A stretch of DNA of 64,000 nucleotides. It comes from Rhizorhapis sp036570425 (lineage in GTDB: Bacteria; Pseudomonadota; Alphaproteobacteria; Sphingomonadales; Sphingomonadaceae). The notes below the pieces were generated by a model. It was not told where the DNA came from, did no database searches, and was given only the letters and a program-made list of their open reading frames with translations. This document shows, piece after piece, positions 8,120 to 16,173 of this stretch. A program made the translations under genes and the position numbers. How positions within the stretch are numbered: position 1 is the first letter of the stretch; every line of letters begins with the position of its first letter. Location of the stretch: the NCBI GenBank assembly GCA_036570425.1, contig DATCYF010000023.1, positions 310,001 to 374,000 of the forward strand, in the 5' to 3' direction.

Positions 8120-9256
8120 ATGGCAGAGGAAACGCCCGGCGAAAAGACAGAGAAGCCAACCCAGAAGCGCCTGCGCGACGCTGCGCAGAAGGGCGACGTT
8201 CTTCAGTCGAAAGAGCTTGCGACTGCTCTGGTCGTCATGGCCGGGATGGTCTGGATCGCCCTGGCTGGCCCGGCGATCATGGAGGCGATGGCGCGCATGC
8301 TGATCCAAGGCCTGCGCTTCGACCAGAAAGACGTTCTCAATTTTGCACCAGCCGCGCGGGCCTATGAACTTCTGGGCCTTATCGCTGTGCCCATCGGCGG
8401 CATCATGGTTGCGACGCTCATCGCAGCCATTGCCGCGCCTGCGATGCTGGGATCGCTTGGCTTTCGTGCCAACGCTTTCGCGCCCAAACCGGAAAAGCTC
8501 AATCCGCTGAGCGGGATCAAACGTATTTTCGGAATTCAGGGACTGATCGAACTCGTCAAATCGCTTGCCAAGGTGGCGCTGCTCGGCGGCATCGGTTTCT
8601 GGGTTGTCTGGGACCGGCTGGAGGCGATCGTCCAGATGGGGGAGACCGGCATCCGACCGGCGCTGGCCGAACTGGGCAGCCTTTTCGTTGTCGCAAGTCT
8701 CACCATGGCGGGCGCGCTCTTCATCATTGCCGGAATCGACATTCCTGCGCAGCTGTTCCAGCGGTCCAAGCGGCTCAACATGTCCCAGCAGGACCTGAAG
8801 GACGAATATAAGGAAACCGAAGGCTCCCCTGAACTGAAGGGCATGCTTCGTCGCCGTCAATATGAATTGCTCAACGGTTCGGCCCGGAAGGCGATCGTCG
8901 ACGCTTCCGTGGTTGTTACCAATCCCACCCATTTCTCCGTCGCTCTGCGCTATCGGCCGGGCGAAGACGCCGTGCCTTTGGTGGTCGCACGGGGCCGCGG
9001 CGAAACAGCGCTCGCTATTCGAGAACTTGCGGACGAAAAAGGCGTGCCCGTGCTCCAGTATCCAGAGCTTGCCCGCGCCATCTATTACACCTCGCGGGCG
9101 GGGCAAGTGATTAACGAACAGCTTTACATGGCGGTCGCTACTGTTCTTGCCTTTGTCTTTCGGGTGGAAAACAAGATGGCAAGTGAGATGGACCGCCCGC
9201 ATATCGTCGTTCCAGACGATCTGCGCTTCGATGCGGAAGGGCGGAAAATGAATTGA
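8120..9256 (+). CDS. flhB: Flagellar export switch protein FlhB
   Basis: FlhB sets substrate specificity of the flagellar export gate. The 378-residue protein has the charged N-terminus (EETPGEKTEKPTQKRLRDA), four membrane segments (about residues 30-210) and a cytoplasmic domain with the autocleavage motif NPTH starting at residue 268. Downstream FLhBC blocks include VPLVVARGRGETALAIRELA and the ending INEQLYMAVATVLAFVF. ATG 8120 follows the fliR stop by two bases. It is the last gene of the fliL-flhB operon; a sigma-28-like promoter lies just after its stop. Confidence 0.96.
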   Translation: MAEETPGEKTEKPTQKRLRDAAQKGDVLQSKELATALVVMAGMVWIALAGPAIMEAMARMLIQGLRFDQKDVLNFAPAARAYELLGLIAVPIGGIMVATLIAAIAAPAMLGSLGFRANAFAPKPEKLNPLSGIKRIFGIQGLIELVKSLAKVALLGGIGFWVVWDRLEAIVQMGETGIRPALAELGSLFVVASLTMAGALFIIAGIDIPAQLFQRSKRLNMSQQDLKDEYKETEGSPELKGMLRRRQYELLNGSARKAIVDASVVVTNPTHFSVALRYRPGEDAVPLVVARGRGETALAIRELADEKGVPVLQYPELARAIYYTSRAGQVINEQLYMAVATVLAFVFRVENKMASEMDRPHIVVPDDLRFDAEGRKMN

Positions 9257-9265
9257 GAAACTTTC

Positions 9266-9292
9266 TAAACTTTCTCCGTCTATGGCCGTCCT
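9266..9292 (+). promoter_or_regulatory. Sigma-28 (FliA)-type promoter candidate upstream of the 152-residue flagellar gene
   Basis: TAAACTTT (9266-9273), 11 bases, then GCCGTCCT (9285-9292). Compared with the classic sigma-28 consensus TAAAGTTT-N11-GCCGATAA, the -35 box matches 7 of 8 and the -10 box keeps the GCCG core, with exact spacing. It starts ten bases after the flhB stop and 33 bases before the next start codon. Confidence 0.7.
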
Positions 9293-9324
9293 TACGTAAT
9301 GGGGCAGAGTTTTAGGATTGGCAC

Positions 9325-9783
9325 ATGAATGATTTTCTCGCCCACAACAGCAATGTTCAATCCTTCCGTGCCGAAATGGCGGGCAAGACTGTGCTTGAAA
9401 CAAAAGCATCAAGCGACGCGCGATCGGGATCCGGAGAGACAGCGGCAACTATCGTGAGGGGGACTGCCCCGGCCGACGATGCAGATGTGGAGCAGCGGCT
9501 TACCAGCGTGGCGGAAATGGCCGAAGCGCAAGCAAAAGTGGCTGCGTTGCTCGCTGAATTGCACGCGGTCCGGGATGCTGCGGCTTTTGATGCCGACGCG
9601 GTGGAAACGCAGATTTCTGCGCTGCTCCCGCGGCCGACAGTCATTGTGCCTTTACCGCCCGCTAACCGTGATGCCGTCCAGCAAGCGATAGAGATCGCTG
9701 AAAGAATACGCGCCTCCGCCGCCGTTGCATTTTCCGCGCAGGCCAATGTCCATAGCGGCTTCGCTGAAGGCCTTCTCGCCTAA
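9325..9783 (+). CDS. Late flagellar protein of unknown function (152 aa)
   Basis: I do not recognise this family. The start ATG 9325 has AGGA (9314-9317) seven bases upstream. The first 45 residues are polar and probably disordered (KASSDARSGSGETAAT). Residues about 52-88 form a predicted Ala-rich helix (VEQRLTSVAEMAEAQAKVAA), a Pro-rich linker follows (LLPRPTVIVPLPPAN), and a second amphipathic helix runs to the end. No signal peptide or membrane segment is visible. It lies between flhB and fliD and has its own sigma-28-like promoter, which suggests a late-class role such as a chaperone, regulator or exported accessory factor. That role is inference only. Confidence 0.8.
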   Translation: MNDFLAHNSNVQSFRAEMAGKTVLETKASSDARSGSGETAATIVRGTAPADDADVEQRLTSVAEMAEAQAKVAALLAELHAVRDAAAFDADAVETQISALLPRPTVIVPLPPANRDAVQQAIEIAERIRASAAVAFSAQANVHSGFAEGLLA

Positions 9784-9807
9784 ATCAATCGGCCGGAACG
9801 CCGTTCT
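9781..9807 (+). promoter_or_regulatory. Sigma-28 (FliA)-type promoter candidate for fliD
   Basis: TAAA (9781-9784), 15 bases, then GCCGTTCT (9800-9807), the same TAAA-N15-GCCG geometry as the site at 9266. The TAAA box reuses the TAA stop of the preceding gene. It lies 21 bases before the preferred fliD start. Confidence 0.6.
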
Positions 9808-9827
9808 AGTTCATGAAGGAAAGACGC

Positions 9828-11234
9828 ATGGTTTCGAGTGTTTCATCATCCATTACATCGGCGCTGAACATGGGCTATGGCATCGATAGCTCCAGCATCG
9901 TCAGCGGCCTTGTATCGGCGGTGCGCGATCCCAAGGACAAAGCGCTTTCCGCCAAGGAATCAAAGGTGGGCGCCCAGATTTCGGCGATTGCCAATGCATC
10001 AGCGGCCCTTAACAACTTCGCGACAGCCCTTACGCAGCTCCTCTCCACCAGCGAATATTCCGGCAAGCCAGCCTCCAGCGACACTAGCATCGCAGCCGTA
10101 AGCCTGACGGAGGAAGGCGCGCTTTCCGGCCTTCCGGTGGAAATGGAAGTCAAGCAGCTTGCAAACTCTCAGGTACTGAAGTCCACGACGCTGGCCGACG
10201 GCAGCACGGCGGTCGGCCTTGGAACGCTGACCCTTACGACATCCGCGGGCAGCTATGATATCACCATCGACAGCAGCAACAATACGCTTGATGGGCTGGC
10301 GGAGGCCATCAACGTGGCCGATGCAGGCGTCACCGCCACCATCATCACCGACAGCGACGGAGCGCGGCTGGTGCTGAAAGGCGGTGTCGGCGAGGACGCA
10401 GCGTTCACCCTGACCAACGGCGGTGGCGCGGACGCAAACCTTGCACGCTTCACATGGGACGGATCGACAGGCGGCATGAGCCAGGTTCGTGCGGCACAGA
10501 ATGCAGTTGTGGTTCTGGATGGCGTGGAGACCAGCTTTTCGGGAAACACGATCGTGGACGCCCTTCCCAATGTTACAATCGATCTGATGAAAGCAGCCGA
10601 AGGCACGACCATCACCATTTCCGAAGAGCAGCCCACCACGACTATGCGTGACCTGGTGATGGAATTCACTGATGCCTACAATAGCCTTTGGGGCGCGCTG
10701 TCATCCCTGACCGTGGCGGGCAAGGACGGCGCTGCGGGAGGCATTCTCGCGAGCGATTCCAGCATTCGCGATATGAAAAACATGCTGAACAAGCTGACCT
10801 CAACGCAGCTTGCCGCAAGCGGACCCTATACCACTTTGGCCCAGATCGGGGTGCACACCAACAAGGATGGCACGCTGGAGGTCGATACGGAAGCTCTGGA
10901 CGCGGCGCTGAAAGCCAATCCGGCTGCTGTGACGGCCATGATCAATCCAGCCGTTGAGGATGCGGCTAATCCCGGCCTCGCTGGCGCGATGAAGTCCGTC
11001 CAGGACAAGTTGCAGGATGAGGATAGCGGCGCGCTGGTGAGGGCGCAGGAGCGCTATAAAGGCATCAAGGAAAAGCTCGGTGAGGAACGTGAAAAGTTCG
11101 AAGATTATATGGAACGTTACGAACAGAATCTGAGCAATACGTTTTCCGCCATGGATACGAAGCTTGCCTCATTGAAGGCCACCCAGACTTATCTGGAACA
11201 GCAGATCGCCATGTGGAACAATTCTGACAATTAA
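9828..11234 (+). CDS. fliD: Flagellar filament cap protein FliD (hook-associated protein 2)
   Basis: FliD is exported and caps the growing filament, guiding flagellin insertion. ATG 9828 is preferred over the in-frame ATG 9813 because AAGGA (9816-9820) is seven bases upstream and the protein then begins MVSSVSSSITSALNMGYGID, like other FliD proteins. It has 468 residues. The N-terminal D0/D1 region covers about residues 1-105 (SKVGAQISAIANASAALNNF). Two middle Thr/Gly-rich domains follow, and the C-terminal coiled coil ends NTFSAMDTKLASLKATQTYL. fliS follows after 19 bases. Confidence 0.95.
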   Translation: MVSSVSSSITSALNMGYGIDSSSIVSGLVSAVRDPKDKALSAKESKVGAQISAIANASAALNNFATALTQLLSTSEYSGKPASSDTSIAAVSLTEEGALSGLPVEMEVKQLANSQVLKSTTLADGSTAVGLGTLTLTTSAGSYDITIDSSNNTLDGLAEAINVADAGVTATIITDSDGARLVLKGGVGEDAAFTLTNGGGADANLARFTWDGSTGGMSQVRAAQNAVVVLDGVETSFSGNTIVDALPNVTIDLMKAAEGTTITISEEQPTTTMRDLVMEFTDAYNSLWGALSSLTVAGKDGAAGGILASDSSIRDMKNMLNKLTSTQLAASGPYTTLAQIGVHTNKDGTLEVDTEALDAALKANPAAVTAMINPAVEDAANPGLAGAMKSVQDKLQDEDSGALVRAQERYKGIKEKLGEEREKFEDYMERYEQNLSNTFSAMDTKLASLKATQTYLEQQIAMWNNSDN

Positions 11235-11253
11235 GTACAAGGGACACGGGATC

Positions 11254-11640
11254 ATGTATTTTGGGAATAGCGCGAGCGCTAGTCGGCGTTATGCTGCAAT
11301 CGATACCGGCAGCAAGGTTGAGGGCGCCAATCCCCACCAGCTTGTGAAAATATTATTCGACGAGCTTCTGCTTGCGATTGACTCCTCGATCGTGGCTGAC
11401 AAAGCAGGCGATCGGTCCAAATGTTCCGAAAAGCAGGCGCGGGCCCTGTCGATTCTTCATGCGCTGGAGAGCAGCCTGGACTTCGACAAAGGCGGCCAGG
11501 TCGCGCTTGGCCTCGCGCAAATCTACCGCGAGGCGCGGCGCCTGATCGTGTCGGGGCTTCAGACCCGTTCGGCGGAAGAAATGCACCAGGCGCGCCACAT
11601 CATCAACGAAATTGCAGAGGCCTGGGCGGCAATCGGTTAA
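11254..11640 (+). CDS. fliS: Flagellin export chaperone FliS
   Basis: FliS binds flagellin in the cytoplasm and prevents early polymerisation. The 128-residue protein begins MYFGNSASASRRYAAID, similar to the FliS N-terminus with its conserved Tyr, and contains ANPHQLVKILFDELLLAIDS, which matches the family core. Helices with KCSEKQARALSILHALESSL and YREARRLIVSG follow. It directly follows fliD, the usual position. Flagellin itself is not in the window. Confidence 0.93.
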   Translation: MYFGNSASASRRYAAIDTGSKVEGANPHQLVKILFDELLLAIDSSIVADKAGDRSKCSEKQARALSILHALESSLDFDKGGQVALGLAQIYREARRLIVSGLQTRSAEEMHQARHIINEIAEAWAAIG

Positions 11641-11814
11641 ATTGCGTTAGAGCCGTCTTCGCCAGACACGTGTCCGTCGCTCGGGCCGGCGAAGTCGAGA
11701 TCCTACACCGGCAAAATCCCTCACTTCGCTTGGACGAACGGTTTCACAGAACGGGATAGTCCTGGCCGCAGCCGCCTCATATATCGACCTGGCTCCAATG
11801 AGCAGGTCTGCGTA

Positions 11815-12906
11815 TCAGGCGTCGATCCGGCCTTCTTCCCGCTGAACATCCAGTCTTTTCATCTTTTCGATGAAGGTTGTGCGCTGCATGGACAGAAGGC
11901 GCGCGGCGTCGGCAATGACCCCTTCCGCTTGCGCCAGCGCAGCCGCTATATATTGGCGTTCAATTTCTGCGAGATGCTGCTTCAGGTCGATGCCCCGACC
12001 ATTCAGGGAGCAAGATGGACTGGAGCGGCCAGGCTCCCGCACAAGCTGCGTCGTTGGCGCATTGCTGTTGCGCCGCCGGAACAGCGTATCCACCTGATCA
12101 GCATTAATCTGCATATTCGGGAACAGGATGATCGCGCGTTCAACGACATTGCGCAGTTCGCGCACATTCCCACGCCATTCATGATGAATGAGCCGTTCCA
12201 TCGCGCTGGACGTAAAGTTCAATATGGTTTCCGGCGTAGAGAGTTTCCGGAGAAAATATTGAATCAGTGCAGGCACGTCTTCCGGCCGCTCGCGCAGGGG
12301 CGGCAACTGTATCGGGAAGACGGCTAACCGATAATAAAGGTCTTCCCGAAAGAGTCCCTCGTCAATCCGTTCATCCAGGTTCTGGTGGGTGGCAGAAATG
12401 ATCCGAGCGTTGACGTCGATCAAACCGTTGCCACCGACGCGCTCAATCTGTCGTGTTTCCAGCACGCGGAGGAGTTTTACTTGCATGTCGGGGGGCATGT
12501 CCCCGATTTCGTCGAGAAAGAGGGTGCCCCGGTGGGCATCCTCGAACCGGCCGCGCCGCTGCGCGATCGCGCCAGTGAAGCTGCCTTTCTCATGGCCGAA
12601 CAGCTCAGATTCCAGCAGGTCGCGCGGGACCGCGCCGCAGTTTACCGCAATGAAGCGGTTATGCGCCCTCTGGCTTTCGTGATGGAGGGCTGTCGCAACG
12701 ATTTCCTTGCCGCTGCCGGAAGGCCCGGTGATCATGACGGAAGCGTCCGAACGCGCAACTTGTCTGATCAAGTCGCGGACCCGGCAAATAGCGTCGCTAT
12801 TACCAACGATGATGTCTTCAAGAACATCGTACGCTGATGCGGTCTCTTCTTTCAACGCGATCGTCATCTGGTGCTGACCGGCCCCCATGCTATGCTCCGC
12901 AGCCAC
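11815..12906 (-). CDS. Sigma-54-dependent activator, FleQ/FlbD-like, lacking a receiver domain
   Basis: This AAA+ enhancer-binding protein probably activates RpoN-dependent flagellar genes; its location next to fliS and the MCP supports that. From GTG 12906 it has 363 residues: only about 33 residues before the AAA+ domain, Walker A GPSGSGKE at 61-68, the sigma-54 contact loop as GSFTGA (108-113, a known variant of GAFTGA), Walker B LFLDEIGD and the arginine-finger region. A C-terminal Fis-type helix-turn-helix contains DAARLLSMQRTTFIEKMKRL, like FleQ. There is no phospho-acceptor domain. Internal starts at Met7 or Met14 are possible. Its gene points away from the MCP and towards fliS. Confidence 0.88.
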   Translation of the reverse strand: MAAEHSMGAGQHQMTIALKEETASAYDVLEDIIVGNSDAICRVRDLIRQVARSDASVMITGPSGSGKEIVATALHHESQRAHNRFIAVNCGAVPRDLLESELFGHEKGSFTGAIAQRRGRFEDAHRGTLFLDEIGDMPPDMQVKLLRVLETRQIERVGGNGLIDVNARIISATHQNLDERIDEGLFREDLYYRLAVFPIQLPPLRERPEDVPALIQYFLRKLSTPETILNFTSSAMERLIHHEWRGNVRELRNVVERAIILFPNMQINADQVDTLFRRRNSNAPTTQLVREPGRSSPSCSLNGRGIDLKQHLAEIERQYIAAALAQAEGVIADAARLLSMQRTTFIEKMKRLDVQREEGRIDA

Positions 12907-13128
12907 ATTGTGGTGAATTCCCCCTTAAGGCCTAAATTCCTTCTGAAGTGTAAAATTGCAACCGCTTTGTTGTGCTGGCGTATACGGGATTCCGCCAAAA
13001 ATCAGAGATCGTCCACATTAGTGTTAAATTCGACACGGGCGTGGCGCGTGACAGCGCACATTCGTGTCCGCGCCCAATCTATCCGGGCGGACCCATGCTG
13101 AAAGCTGAAACGGTCGCGCATTTACTAT

Positions 13129-13155
13129 TTAACTTTGTTCAAGAGGGACCGTTCT
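13129..13155 (+). promoter_or_regulatory. Weaker sigma-28-like promoter candidate upstream of the membrane MCP gene
   Basis: TTAACTTT (13129-13136), 11 bases, then ACCGTTCT (13148-13155). It matches the site at 9266 (TAAACTTT-N11-GCCGTCCT) at most positions with the same spacing, and sits 36 bases before the MCP start. Neither box is perfect, so it needs transcript mapping. Confidence 0.45.
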
Positions 13156-13191
13156 GAGCGCGGAGATCAGAATATAAAGAGGGTTTCCGGG

Positions 13192-15027
13192 ATGATGAAG
13201 AAACTAAGCATCTCCGCAAAAATGATCATGGCCTTCGCCGGCTTGCTGGCGATGATTGCCGGGATCGGAGCTTTTGCGGTATTCAAGATAGGGGAGGTCA
13301 ATGACCTGTCAGCGCAAATGCGCACCCGCTGGTTGCCAGCAACGCAGTTGATTGGCGACCTTCACGCATACACGTCACAATACCGCATTGCGCAAAGCGG
13401 CCTTGTCCTGGCCGTCGATCCAGGCAGCCGGCGCAAGGCTGAAATCCAGCTCAAGAATGCCAGCACGGCCATTTCCGGGCTGCTCAATGACTATAAGCGG
13501 CATGTCGTCACGCCTGAGCAGAAGGCGCTCTATGACAATCTTGTCACGAGTTGGGGCGACTACGGCAAACTCACCGATCAAATGGTGAGCCTGTCCAACG
13601 CAGAGGACACGGCCGGAGCGACTGACCTGTTCAAGGGAGAGGCTCTCGACATGTTCTATATCGTCGAGGACGACATCCTGCAGCTCATCGACCTGAATGT
13701 TAAGGGCGGCAATGCGAATTCCGCAGCGAGCGACACGATCTTCCAGAAGTCGCGCACGATGATCCTGGCTTCGCTGGGTGGCGGACTGATATTGTCCTTC
13801 CTGCTCAGCATGCTCATGATGCGTGTCATTGCGACGCCGCTGAAGCGGATGAGCCAAGTGATCTCGCGGGTCGTCGATGGCGATCTGCATGTCGAAGTTC
13901 CTGGCAGAGACCGCAGTGATGAAATCGGCCAGCTTGCAAAGGCACTGGAGGGTTTCAAGGCCCTGTTCGCGGCCGACAAGGAGCGGGCGGAAGCAGAGCA
14001 GGAGCGCAATCGCCAGACTCAGGTGACGATCGACGCCATCGGCGCTGGTCTGGCCGCACTGGCGCAAGGCGATCTGACGCATATGGTGCCGGATGATGCC
14101 AACGGCCCTCTGGCCAAGCTGCATGCCGATTTCAACGGCGCAGTCCGGCATTTGCTCGGCACGCTGACGGAGATCGTCGAAGGTTGCAGCACCATTCGCA
14201 TCGGCACGGGCGAAATCGCGCAGGCTTCGGAAGATCTGTCGCGTCGCACGGAGCGGCAGGCGGAATCGCTTGCGCGCACATCCACGACGCTGGAGCAGTT
14301 CACTGCTTCCGTGAAGTTGGCTGCCGATAATGCGCGGCAGACCAGCGAGCGTGTCGCCATCGCCCGCAAGTCGGCTGAAGAGGTCGATGCAACTGCCAAG
14401 CGCGCTATCGAGGCGATGCGCCATATCGAAGCGTCAAGCCAGGAGATGAATGCAATCATCTCCACCATTGATGCGCTCGCTTTCCAGACCAACCTGCTGG
14501 CGCTCAATGCTGGCGTGGAAGCGGCTCGGGCCGGCGATGCTGGAGCAGGCTTCGGCGTGGTTGCGGCGGAAGTGCGCCTGCTGGCCCAAGGGTCGGCGGA
14601 AGCGGCCGCCAGGATCCGCGCGCTTGTCGCCACATCAGGCAGCCAGGTTGCCGATGGCGTGGCGCTCGTAGAAAATTCCGGAGAAGCGCTGCGGCAGATC
14701 GTGGCTGAGGTCACTCAGGTGTCCGGTCTCATGGAAGAAATCGCCACGGCTGCTGAACAGCAGGCAAGCGGCCTGCATGAAATCAGCGCGACCGTTGCGT
14801 CGATGGACACTGTCACTCAGCAGAATGCCGCAATGGTCGAGGAAAGCACCGCGGGCGCACGCAACTTGTCGTCCGAGACGGAACGGCTGTTCGAACAACT
14901 GTCCTTTTTCGAACTCGGCCAGGCATCGCACGAAGCGCAACCTGTAGCGCAAGTGAAGATGCGCATGCCGATGCAACATGGAAATCTGGCTCTCAAGCCG
15001 CAGGAGGAAGAGTGGGAGGAATTTTAA
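13192..15027 (+). CDS. Methyl-accepting chemotaxis protein with four-helix-bundle sensor and WxxF tail
   Basis: This transmembrane receptor signals to CheA/CheW. ATG 13192 is chosen because AAAGAGGG (13177-13184) precedes it; an in-frame upstream TTG at 13135 lacks a good site. Of 611 residues, about 8-33 form the first membrane helix, 34-190 a periplasmic four-helix bundle, and about 191-213 the second membrane helix. Two HAMP-like segments follow (TPLKRMSQVISRVVDGDL and IGAGLAALAQGDLTHMV). The signalling tip reads FQTNLLALNAGVEAARAGDA, followed by the less usual GAGFGVVA. The protein ends EEEWEEF, a WxxF pentapeptide of the kind that tethers CheR or CheB. Confidence 0.93.
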   Translation: MMKKLSISAKMIMAFAGLLAMIAGIGAFAVFKIGEVNDLSAQMRTRWLPATQLIGDLHAYTSQYRIAQSGLVLAVDPGSRRKAEIQLKNASTAISGLLNDYKRHVVTPEQKALYDNLVTSWGDYGKLTDQMVSLSNAEDTAGATDLFKGEALDMFYIVEDDILQLIDLNVKGGNANSAASDTIFQKSRTMILASLGGGLILSFLLSMLMMRVIATPLKRMSQVISRVVDGDLHVEVPGRDRSDEIGQLAKALEGFKALFAADKERAEAEQERNRQTQVTIDAIGAGLAALAQGDLTHMVPDDANGPLAKLHADFNGAVRHLLGTLTEIVEGCSTIRIGTGEIAQASEDLSRRTERQAESLARTSTTLEQFTASVKLAADNARQTSERVAIARKSAEEVDATAKRAIEAMRHIEASSQEMNAIISTIDALAFQTNLLALNAGVEAARAGDAGAGFGVVAAEVRLLAQGSAEAAARIRALVATSGSQVADGVALVENSGEALRQIVAEVTQVSGLMEEIATAAEQQASGLHEISATVASMDTVTQQNAAMVEESTAGARNLSSETERLFEQLSFFELGQASHEAQPVAQVKMRMPMQHGNLALKPQEEEWEEF

Positions 15028-15135
15028 GCAAATTAACGCGATTTAACCACATAAGAACAAGCGAAGTTAAACAGTAATTTGTAGCGGCTTCCGTAGTGAA
15101 CACGGGAGCAATTCAAACAATAAACGAGGAATATC

Positions 15136-15486
15136 ATGTTCAAGAAAACAACTGCTGCTATGTTTTCCCTTGTTGCAGGCGCTTTGATGGTTGCAACGCC
15201 CGCCAATGCTCAGTCCGCAGATTGGCAGCGTAGCGTTGCCAGGCTGGTCGCGGCGAAGCAGACTTACCCGCGGGCCGCTCAGATGCGTGGTGATGAGGGC
15301 ACGGCGAAGGTCAAGGTGAACGTCACAGCGGACGGCTCGATCGGAAACGTTGAACTGGTCGCACCTTCGGGCTCATCAGTGCTGGATCGTGAAGCGCTGG
15401 CTCTGCCGGCCAAGGTAGGCAAGTTCCCACCGCCCCCAGGCGGCGCGGCATCAGTCGTCCTGCCGCTTACCTGGAAGCTGATGTAA
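15136..15486 (+). CDS. Secreted TonB C-terminal-domain protein
   Basis: The 116-residue product has a clear signal peptide (to about residue 26, MVATPANAQS) and then a single TonB-type C-terminal domain: TYPRAAQMRGDEGTAKVKVN, ADGSIGNVELVAPSGSSVLD and a Pro-rich end. It lacks the membrane anchor and Pro-rich spacer of a true TonB, so it is probably a free periplasmic protein. Its role is unknown. It is followed by a strong hairpin terminator and is convergent with the next gene. Confidence 0.82.
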   Translation: MFKKTTAAMFSLVAGALMVATPANAQSADWQRSVARLVAAKQTYPRAAQMRGDEGTAKVKVNVTADGSIGNVELVAPSGSSVLDREALALPAKVGKFPPPPGGAASVVLPLTWKLM

Positions 15487-15510
15487 TCTGCTTTCCTGTA
15501 ATGTAAAAAG

Positions 15511-15544
15511 AGGCGCGCTCCTGAAAAATGGGCGCGCCTTTTTC
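15511..15544. terminator. Bidirectional intrinsic terminator
   Basis: AGGCGCGC (15511-15518) pairs perfectly with GCGCGCCT (15532-15539), followed by TTTTT on the plus strand. On the minus strand the stem is followed by CTTTTTAC, so it can end both the TonB-domain gene and the convergent gene at 15548-15988. Confidence 0.88.
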
Positions 15545-15547
15545 TTG

Positions 15548-15988
15548 TCAGAGACGCTGGTCGTGAATGACTAGACCGGCATCTGGGCGACTTTGGCCCT
15601 CGATCAGTGCTTTTAGGGCTTTCAAATCGCGGTGGATCCATCGCGCATCTGCTGCGAATTTTTCCGCATCCATTCCTGGCTGGCGAAAAAGCGTCAGCAT
15701 GACCTCCGCGCCGCCGTCATTCTGGATGACGCGCAATGGGATATGGATTTTTTGTCCATCCCCAACGTCCACAAAATGATCCATGATTCCAAAATCATTG
15801 TGGCCCGTGAACCGAATGCGGACGGGACCTTCAGGGCCATCCGCGAACCAGTCGTCGCCATCCTGCCGCAGATCCGATTCCGTTAATCCGGATGCCCATC
15901 TAGTGAAGAATTCCGGGCGCCATATCCGGTCATAGAGCGAGCGCCATTCGTGATCGATGGAAACGCTATAGGTGCGGGCGGGCAGCAT
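15548..15988 (-). CDS. SRPBCC/START-fold family protein of unknown function
   Basis: The 146-residue product starts MLPARTYSVSIDHEWRSLYD and has alternating strands with WFADGPEGPVRIRFTGHNDF and KIHIPLRVIQNDGGAEVMLT, then a long C-terminal helix (EKFAADARWIHRDLKALKAL). This layout fits the SRPBCC ligand-binding fold (polyketide cyclase-like). No catalytic residues can be assigned and the ligand is unknown. No signal peptide is seen. It stands alone between two plus-strand genes. Confidence 0.75.
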   Translation of the reverse strand: MLPARTYSVSIDHEWRSLYDRIWRPEFFTRWASGLTESDLRQDGDDWFADGPEGPVRIRFTGHNDFGIMDHFVDVGDGQKIHIPLRVIQNDGGAEVMLTLFRQPGMDAEKFAADARWIHRDLKALKALIEGQSRPDAGLVIHDQRL

Positions 15989-16113
15989 TATCTATTCTCC
16001 AATCTGGAACCGGAAATCGTTCTCCAGTCCTTACGGTCGTTACCTTGCCAATGCCAAGCCGGACTGCGCACGCAGTTTGGAAGCTCAGGCCAACACGTGC
16101 GAAAGGGTAATGC

Positions 16114-16132
16114 GGTAAAGCACCTGTTTACC
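16114..16132. promoter_or_regulatory. Inverted repeat, possible operator upstream of the globin-coupled MCP
   Basis: GGTAAA (16114-16119) and TTTACC (16127-16132) form a perfect 6+6 dyad with a seven-base spacer, about 42 bases before the start codon. This spacing fits a dimeric regulator site, but short dyads also arise by chance. Confidence 0.3.
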
Positions 16133-16173
16133 CTCTTTGTGTACACGCTGCCTCTGCGGATAGAAGTCCGCTG

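Noticed and set aside
8090..9448. 452-codon open frame on the minus strand
   Set aside because: It is antisense to flhB and the start of the next gene, with His/Arg/Gln-rich translation typical of a shadow frame.
13036..13060. GTGGCGCGTGACAGCGC, considered as a sigma-54 promoter
   Set aside because: It lacks the TTGC element at the required spacing; no good TGGCAC-N5-TTGC site was found in the flagellar region.
15068..15094. TAAA-N15-GCTT motif before the TonB-domain gene, considered as a fourth sigma-28 promoter
   Set aside because: The -10 box lacks the GCCG core and the gene has no flagellar link; probably chance.
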